This document shows positions 59,606 through 64,000 of a stretch of DNA of 64,000 bases, one piece after another. The position numbers and the translations under genes were made by a program. The DNA is from an uncultured Opitutaceae bacterium (GTDB lineage: Bacteria > Verrucomicrobiota > Verrucomicrobiia > Opitutales > Opitutaceae). Positions within the stretch are counted from its first letter, which is position 1; every line of letters starts with the position of its first letter. The notes under the pieces were generated by a model. The model was not told where the DNA came from. It worked only from the letters and a program-made list of their open reading frames with translations, and made no database searches. The stretch lies in contig OX638348.1 in assembly GCA_951813085.1 (NCBI GenBank), forward strand, positions 2,365,627-2,429,626, read 5' to 3'.

Positions 59606-60184
59606 ATGTCCGAAGAGTCCCAAGAACGCAGCCTGACTCGGGAAGTCGAAGCCGTTCAAATCCCGAGCGGCGAACGCATCGAGCTCCCAGCGCTCACTAA
59701 AGTGCACATCACCCAGCAACTAGGAGGGAGCTATACCGTTATGACTCCCTACGGACTCGCGCGCATCGATGGCTCGGAGGCGGATGCCCTGGGACCCGAT
59801 TTGGTGGCGGAGCAAGAAGCCGCAGCTCCCCAAACAGCCGAGAGCGCCCCCGCATCGAGTGATGGTGCCGAACCCGACGAGGAAGCGATCTGGCAGCAGC
59901 TCAAGAACGTCTACGATCCCGAGATTCCCGTAAACATCGTCGATCTCGGCCTGGTTTATTCCATGGCCGTGGAGCCGACCGATAGCGGGAGCCATCGAGT
60001 GGTCGTTCAAATGACGCTCACCGCGCCCGGGTGCGGCATGGGACCGGCCATTGCAGAGGACGCCAAGAGCAAAGTCATACTCGTTCCAGGCGTCGACGAG
60101 GCCGAAGTGAATCTCACATGGGAGCCCGCTTGGGACCAAAGCATGATCAGCGAAGAAGGACGCATGATTCTCGGCTTAGTCTAG
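59606..60184 (+). CDS. sufT: putative Fe-S assembly protein SufT (DUF59)
   Basis: A 192-residue protein. The N-terminal part (IPSGERIELPALTKVHITQQLGGSYTVMT) is the SufT-specific extension. After an Ala/Glu-rich linker the MIP18/DUF59 domain is EEAIWQQLKNVYDPEIPVNIVDLGLVYSM (in pieces) with the catalytic-like Cys in TAPGCGMG. It assists cluster maturation. ATG 59606; an upstream in-frame start would overlap sufD without homology. Last gene of the suf cluster. Confidence 0.92.
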   Translation: MSEESQERSLTREVEAVQIPSGERIELPALTKVHITQQLGGSYTVMTPYGLARIDGSEADALGPDLVAEQEAAAPQTAESAPASSDGAEPDEEAIWQQLKNVYDPEIPVNIVDLGLVYSMAVEPTDSGSHRVVVQMTLTAPGCGMGPAIAEDAKSKVILVPGVDEAEVNLTWEPAWDQSMISEEGRMILGLV

Positions 60185-60342
60185 AACCGCCCTTCCCCAC
60201 GAATTCATTCGCAGACGAATTCAAACGATTATCAAATTCGTGTATATTCGCTAGTTTATGATTGGCAGCGGAATTTCCCATTGAATTCTTAGCCATTCCT
60301 CACTTGTTAAGTAGCTAAACCAATCTAGCATTCCGAATTTTT

Positions 60343-60921
60343 ATGTCCGAAAACGACGAAAAGCCCAACGATCCCTCCGTGGGATCCATGATTCAAAAGA
60401 AGTTTCTTGAAGAACGGAAAATCTTCCTATGGGGCGAGGTTTCCGATGACTCAGCGAAAGATATTACAGAGAAATTGCTCTTCCTTGAAGCGGACGCTCC
60501 CAGAAAGCCCATAACCTTCTATATCAATACGCCAGGAGGCTCCATTACTGCAGGAATGGCTATTTACGATACCATAAAGATGATCTCATCCGAAGTATCC
60601 GTAATCGTCACAGGAATGGCAGCCTCGATGGGATCCATATTGCTTTCCGCGCCTAACAAGGGAAAGCGTTACCTGTATCCACATTCCTACGTAATGATCC
60701 ATCAGCCATTGATCGCAGGCCAGCTGCGCGGACCTGCCGTAGACATTCATATTCACGCTCAATACCTTGAGCAATTGCGAGAGCGCCTGAATAAAATTCT
60801 TTCCGATGCCTCTGGACAACCTCTGGATAAGATCGAAGAAGATACGGATCGCGATTTCTACATGACCGCGGAAGAAGCCATCGAATACGGCCTTGCGGAT
60901 TCCATAATCAACGAAGCCTAA
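60343..60921 (+). CDS. clpP: ATP-dependent Clp protease proteolytic subunit
   Basis: A 192-residue ClpP. Catalytic Ser95 in TGMAASMGSILL, His120 in SYVMIHQP and Asp near residue 170 in DTDRDFYM. INTPGGSITAGMAIYDT forms the substrate-binding region. It works with ClpX or ClpA ATPases that are not adjacent. N-terminus lacks a propeptide-like extension. Convergent with crcB; a 7-bp hairpin CTAATCG/CGATTAG (60918-60934) spans the two stops. Confidence 0.95.
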   Translation: MSENDEKPNDPSVGSMIQKKFLEERKIFLWGEVSDDSAKDITEKLLFLEADAPRKPITFYINTPGGSITAGMAIYDTIKMISSEVSVIVTGMAASMGSILLSAPNKGKRYLYPHSYVMIHQPLIAGQLRGPAVDIHIHAQYLEQLRERLNKILSDASGQPLDKIEEDTDRDFYMTAEEAIEYGLADSIINEA

Positions 60922-60934
60922 TCGAACCGATTAG
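60918..60934. terminator. small hairpin between clpP and crcB stops
   Basis: CTAATCG, loop AAC, CGATTAG. It covers both convergent stop codons and has no U-tract. Possibly a bidirectional termination aid. Confidence 0.3.
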
Positions 60935-61314
60935 CGAAAAGCGATCTGTCCAAGCTTTAGTCCCGCAAAAACGGATACGAGGCAACAAATGACGCTCACC
61001 GCCGCATTCAATGCGGCGAGTCCCCAACTGCCGGATTGGGCCAGCCTTAGCGTTTGCAGACTGAATGCGGAAAAGGTAGTAAACCCACCCATCATCCCGA
61101 CCGTAAGAAAAAGCGGTACGAGCTCATCGCCACCAATCGAGAGTCGCTCCAGCCCCGGCTCGATAAATCCGATCAGAAACGAGCCGACTACGTTTACTAG
61201 AAGAATCGCCAATGGAAAATCCATTTGAGTCTTCTTCTCGATCCATACAACGGAGAGGTACCTGAATACGCCTCCCAAGAAGCTGCCTAGCCCGACAATC
61301 AAAGCTGCTTTCAC
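60931..61314 (-). CDS. crcB: fluoride exporter CrcB/Fluc
   Basis: A 127-residue four-helix membrane protein. GLGSFLGGVFRYLSV at the start (conserved G-G-x-x-R), LLVNVVGSFLIGF (N-x-x-G-S/C-x-x-x-G) and GMMGGFTTFSAFSLQTLRL (G-G-x-T-T-F-S-T-F) are all diagnostic. It forms a dual-topology fluoride channel. No fluoride riboswitch is seen; it lies 7 bp after the amidase gene in one operon. Confidence 0.95.
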   Translation of the reverse strand: MKAALIVGLGSFLGGVFRYLSVVWIEKKTQMDFPLAILLVNVVGSFLIGFIEPGLERLSIGGDELVPLFLTVGMMGGFTTFSAFSLQTLRLAQSGSWGLAALNAAVSVICCLVSVFAGLKLGQIAFR

Positions 61315-61321
61315 AATCTGA

Positions 61322-62425
61322 TCAGGTTTTATTCGCCTCTTCGGGCAGAGACGCTAGAATAGACTCTGCCAAAGATTCGGCCAGCTTCTGTCGATAAACG
61401 GGTGTATTCACCAGCAACGCTTCCTTTCCATGGGACAGAAAGCCGCACTCTACAAGCGCGCCTGGGCACTCGAGATCTTTCAAAACCTTGAATCGAGCCC
61501 GTTTCAATCCTCGATCGATTCGCTGAAGATCGTCCACGAGTCGACTTTGTATCCGAAATCCGAGTTCAAAATTAGCAGCGTCAAAAGCGTTTCCCGGAAA
61601 CTGACCGGATCCTTCTCCCACTTGAGAATCATTCGATGAAACTGCTCCCGCTGGAGTGAGAGCAAAGGTTTCGATTCCAGACGCTTCAATATTGCGGGCG
61701 GAATTGAAGTGAATGCTAATGAAAAGTCCTGCATTGGATCGATTTGCAATTTCTGACCGATCTTCCAATGGCACCAGTCGATCATTGTAACGCGTCAAAA
61801 CGACTTTTACCCCTTTAGCCTCGAGCAACTCCTGCAATCGAAGCGAAACATCCAGATTCAAGTCCTTCTCCAGGACATTCAGCGATTGATTGACGGATCC
61901 CGGCTCCGCGCCGCCATGGCCTGGATCCAATACGACTACTCGCGACCTGAGCTTCAGCGATGGCGCCTCAATCGCCGGACGCAACGTATTCTCGAAATCC
62001 GATTCGCTCAAAGCAAATCCATCTTTGCCTAGGTCAAATGGCTCATGCAATATGACCACCGTTCCGTCGAGCGATGCATTGCGACTGCCCTCTCGCAACT
62101 CAAGCGTTCTCGAAGCCTTTTCCACCTGCCAAACGCCATCGCCAAGATCTTTCGCCACAGCGCCGAGACGCTCCGCTTGATTGGCAATGCCGCCTGCCGG
62201 TTTACGGACGATTTTTGGCTTAGGTTCTTTCGTTGGGGCGACCGGCGCCACGGGCTTCGGTTCGGTTCCGAGCTCAGCTGGGGTAGCGACCGTCGATTCC
62301 GGCTCAGGATCGGGAGATTCCTCAGCGATCTCTGGATCCGGAATAGTTTGGCACGAAACGATGAACGACGCCACTCCAGCTAGCAAAATCAGCAAACGAA
62401 TGGGTTTGCGGGGAGCGGGGTTCAT
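61322..62425 (-). CDS. N-acetylmuramoyl-L-alanine amidase lipoprotein
   Basis: A 367-residue amidase_3 enzyme. A lipobox FIVSC (Cys25) follows the signal. A Pro/Glu/Thr linker (residues 30-70) precedes an N-terminal domain of unknown type. The catalytic zinc site is VVLDPGHGGAEPGSVN, EKDLNLDVSLRL (Glu), FISIHFNSA (His) and catalytic Glu in LVECGFLSH. It cleaves the peptide stem from muramic acid in septal peptidoglycan. It is downstream of infC by 26 bp and upstream of crcB by 7 bp, probably one transcript. Confidence 0.92.
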   Translation of the reverse strand: MNPAPRKPIRLLILLAGVASFIVSCQTIPDPEIAEESPDPEPESTVATPAELGTEPKPVAPVAPTKEPKPKIVRKPAGGIANQAERLGAVAKDLGDGVWQVEKASRTLELREGSRNASLDGTVVILHEPFDLGKDGFALSESDFENTLRPAIEAPSLKLRSRVVVLDPGHGGAEPGSVNQSLNVLEKDLNLDVSLRLQELLEAKGVKVVLTRYNDRLVPLEDRSEIANRSNAGLFISIHFNSARNIEASGIETFALTPAGAVSSNDSQVGEGSGQFPGNAFDAANFELGFRIQSRLVDDLQRIDRGLKRARFKVLKDLECPGALVECGFLSHGKEALLVNTPVYRQKLAESLAESILASLPEEANKT

Positions 62426-62451
62426 TTCTCGATGGTCCTATGGACAAGGGA

Positions 62452-63117
62452 TCACTCCTTGCTCGAATCGGCGCCGTCCGATCCTTCAGGGGCCGACTCG
62501 GGAACTGCCTCGGACGCTTCCTGTTCCGCTTCAACCAAATGCGAACTATACTTCGGCTTGCGTTTATTAGCCGGCAATGGCGTGAGCATCACGTTGATAT
62601 TGCGTCCGATCAATCTAGGTTCGTTATCGGGCGTCGCCATATGAGAAATGTCTTCTATGGCCCGTCGCATCGTATCGAAACCGACTTCCGTATGAGCCAT
62701 TTCGCGGCCCCGGAACGATAGCGTAAGCTTCACCTTATTCCCCTTATCGAGAAACTCCTCCGCCCGACGCAGCTTGGTCATGAAATCGTGCACATCCACC
62801 CGAGGGCGGAATTTGACTTCTTTCGTCTTGCTCGAGCTTCCCTTGGAATCTTTGGCTTTCTTCTGCTGCTCGTACACGTACTTGCCGAAATCCATGATTC
62901 GACAGACGGGAGGACGGGCCTGGCCCGCTACTTCCACTAAATCGAGACCCGCTTCTTGCGCGATGGCCAGAGCTTCCTTCGTATCCATCAAACCCACTTG
63001 GTTTCCATCTGGACCGACAACTCGTATTTTAGGGACGCGAATTCGATGATTGCGTCTAATGCTTGCGAATGGATCCGGCTTTCTGGGCGGCCTCCGTTTA
63101 CCTCGTGGTCTTGGCAT
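62452..63117 (-). CDS. infC: translation initiation factor IF-3
   Basis: A 221-residue IF-3. The N-domain has NHRIRVPKIRVVGPDGNQVGLMDTKEALAIA in pieces, the linker is Lys-rich (QQKKAKDSKGSSSKTKEVK), and the C-domain has FRPRVDVHDFMTKLRRAEEFLDKGNKVKLTLSFRGREM (in pieces). The N-terminal 20 residues (MPRPRGKRRPPRK) are extra and basic. The C-terminal 35 residues are an acidic tail (EAEQEASEAVPESAPEGSDG). It starts at ATG 63117, not the AUU typical of infC. rpmI/rplT are not visible. Confidence 0.95.
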   Translation of the reverse strand: MPRPRGKRRPPRKPDPFASIRRNHRIRVPKIRVVGPDGNQVGLMDTKEALAIAQEAGLDLVEVAGQARPPVCRIMDFGKYVYEQQKKAKDSKGSSSKTKEVKFRPRVDVHDFMTKLRRAEEFLDKGNKVKLTLSFRGREMAHTEVGFDTMRRAIEDISHMATPDNEPRLIGRNINVMLTPLPANKRKPKYSSHLVEAEQEASEAVPESAPEGSDGADSSKE

Positions 63118-63237
63118 TAAATAATGATAATGATCTGTAGGTTTGAATGTCGATTTCGAAGCTTATCATTCAAAAGTATCGCCATATCAACACTTTTCCT
63201 GGCGCTCTTCCGATTGTTTACCTGAATGCGACAAGGG

Positions 63238-63624
63238 CTAAACACTGAAGCTCTCTCCACAGGAACAACTAGATGTCGCATTGGGATTGCTGAATTTGAA
63301 CCCACCGGAAATCAGCGCATCCGAATAGTCCAGCTGCGTTCCTTTGAGATATAGAGCGCTCTTGCTGTCCACTATGACGTTCGCATTTCCAAAACGCACG
63401 AGGATATCCCCCTTCCGAGCCGTTGGCACGAATTTCATCTTATAAGAGAGGCCATTGCAGCCACCCCCAGAGATTCCAACGCGCAACAACGAACCCTCCG
63501 GCTCCTTTTCCACAAGCCTCTCCACCTTCGTCGAGGCCGACTCCGTCAACTTGATAAGACGCTCGTCCCCTTCCCTAACCCCTTCGGGCAATTCAATTAC
63601 TCTCTCGTTAGCCACTAGACACAC
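63238..63624 (-). CDS. IscA/ErpA (HesB) family Fe-S carrier
   Basis: A 128-residue A-type carrier. The three conserved cysteines are in ISGGGCNGLSYKM and the C-terminal SSCSCGESFSV (C-x-C). LDYSDALISGGFKFSNPNA is the typical segment before them. It carries Fe-S clusters to apo-enzymes, complementing sufCBD. Start is GTG 63624 or GTG 63615. N-terminus is about 15 residues longer than ErpA. Same strand as infC with a 120-bp gap. Confidence 0.88.
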   Translation of the reverse strand: MCLVANERVIELPEGVREGDERLIKLTESASTKVERLVEKEPEGSLLRVGISGGGCNGLSYKMKFVPTARKGDILVRFGNANVIVDSKSALYLKGTQLDYSDALISGGFKFSNPNATSSCSCGESFSV

Positions 63625-63725
63625 AATTATCAGCTTATTCGCGAAATCAAGCGATTCCAGATTCCGCTTTCTCTAATTCGACCCCGCAGGACGAATGCTT
63701 AGGAACGATCAAAAGGCAAACGGGT

Positions 63726-64000
63726 TCATTCGATCTTCAATCGCCTCGAAAGCGTGGCGCCCAGCTCGATCGCTCGGAGAAAGCTCTGGTGCGACGCCTC
63801 CCCAGTTCCCGCAATGTCAAAAGCGGTCCCATGATCCGGACTCGTACGAGCGAAGGGCAAGCCCAAGGTAACATTGACCGCCGTATCGAATTCCACCGTT
63901 TTCAGCGGCGCGAGCCCTTGATCGTGATAGAGGGCGACTACGACATCGAATTCTCCCTTCAACGCCCGGAAGAAAATCGTGTCCGCGGGCTGGCATTCGC
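63726..64000 (-). CDS. pdxA: 4-hydroxythreonine-4-phosphate dehydrogenase, partial
   Basis: The C-terminal about 90 residues of PdxA, running off the right edge of the window (5' end missing). [29 protein letters not shown] (metal-binding His) and [26 protein letters not shown] (in pieces) are conserved. It is part of pyridoxal 5'-phosphate synthesis. The visible stop is at 63726; the internal TTG at 63962 is not the real start. Confidence 0.92.
   Translation of the reverse strand, partial: ECQPADTIFFRALKGEFDVVVALYHDQGLAPLKTVEFDTAVNVTLGLPFARTSPDHGTAFDIAGTGEASHQSFLRAIELGATLSRRLKIE

Noticed and set aside
60200..60248. Repeated CGAATTC and an inverted CACGAATT/AATTCGTG between sufT and clpP
   Set aside because: Low-complexity AT-rich words without consistent spacing; no support for an operator.
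61315..62452. Fluoride riboswitch for crcB
   Set aside because: crcB follows the amidase by 7 bp within an operon, and no crcB-motif pseudoknot was seen upstream.
1..64000. CRISPR arrays, rRNA genes and further tRNAs
   Set aside because: No regularly spaced repeats or rRNA-like sequence seen; only one T-arm consensus (tRNA-Lys) found on reading both strands.

Overview
The window is a compact, gene-dense chromosomal segment from a Gram-negative bacterium. It carries a Pal lipoprotein, an outer-membrane Wzi-type protein, KdsB, and many lipoproteins. The gene set points to a member of the Verrucomicrobiota, probably class Opitutia (Opitutales/Puniceicoccales). Indicators are the sulfatase with its formylglycine-generating enzyme, a short HemA next to a CcsA-like protein, IF-1 with a basic tail, lysine/alanine histone-like tails, and starts mostly without a Shine-Dalgarno sequence. 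The taxon is inferred from gene content only.

Layout. 0.2-6.1 kb: Wzi-like porin, DUF1295 membrane protein, MFS/GPH transporter (possible N-terminal frameshift), lipocalin lipoprotein, S1 sulfatase. 6.2-8.1 kb: leuA, preceded by a leucine-rich leader peptide and alternative hairpins that look like an attenuator. 8.2-10.7 kb: HugZ-like protein, THUMP-like methyltransferase, SDR. 10.8-13.8 kb: tctCBA tricarboxylate transporter. 13.9-19.1 kb: P-loop kinase, trpE, a primary-like sigma factor, a pseudo-receiver/coiled-coil protein. 19.1-25.6 kb: formylglycine-generating enzyme, two M20 peptidases, an unknown protein, and a PurH-like protein with eroded active sites. 25.7-28.6 kb: thiG-thiH-thiS-apaG and a 34-residue basic protein. 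28.6-35.3 kb: ccsA-like, hemA, pilU-like, dapA-dapB-ruvA, and an ECF sigma/anti-sigma pair.

35.6-47.0 kb is the accessory part. It holds two cargo-bearing insertion elements. The first (35631-39206) has 16-bp terminal inverted repeats (15/16 identical) starting GGTAGTGG and an 8-bp near-perfect target duplication. It encodes an IS1-type transposase with a coupled Myb/SANT-like small protein, plus cargo: an XRE-ImmA/IrrE metallopeptidase, an unknown partner and a small basic protein. The second (43301-47016) is an IS1595-family element with 23-bp inverted repeats and an 8-bp T8 target duplication. It sits inside the U-tract of a rho-independent terminator and carries an HNH nuclease, an m5C DNA methyltransferase and a 57-residue ORF. 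Between them lie a divergent triosephosphate isomerase, a Rossmann protein, tRNA-Lys(UUU), a CbiX-type chelatase, pal, and a histone-tailed carbohydrate-binding-like protein.

47.0-64.0 kb returns to housekeeping: xerC/D, infA, tadA, sod, lysine 2,3-aminomutase, carA, kdsB, HPr, tatD, trxB. A Fur-family gene precedes sufCBD-sufT, with three palindromes spaced exactly 29 bp apart upstream of it. Then come clpP, crcB, an N-acetylmuramoyl-alanine amidase, infC, an IscA/ErpA carrier and the 3' part of pdxA. The suf cluster, the IscA-type protein and the iron/peroxide-type regulator form an Fe-S assembly theme. It serves the radical SAM enzymes ThiH and lysine aminomutase in the same window.
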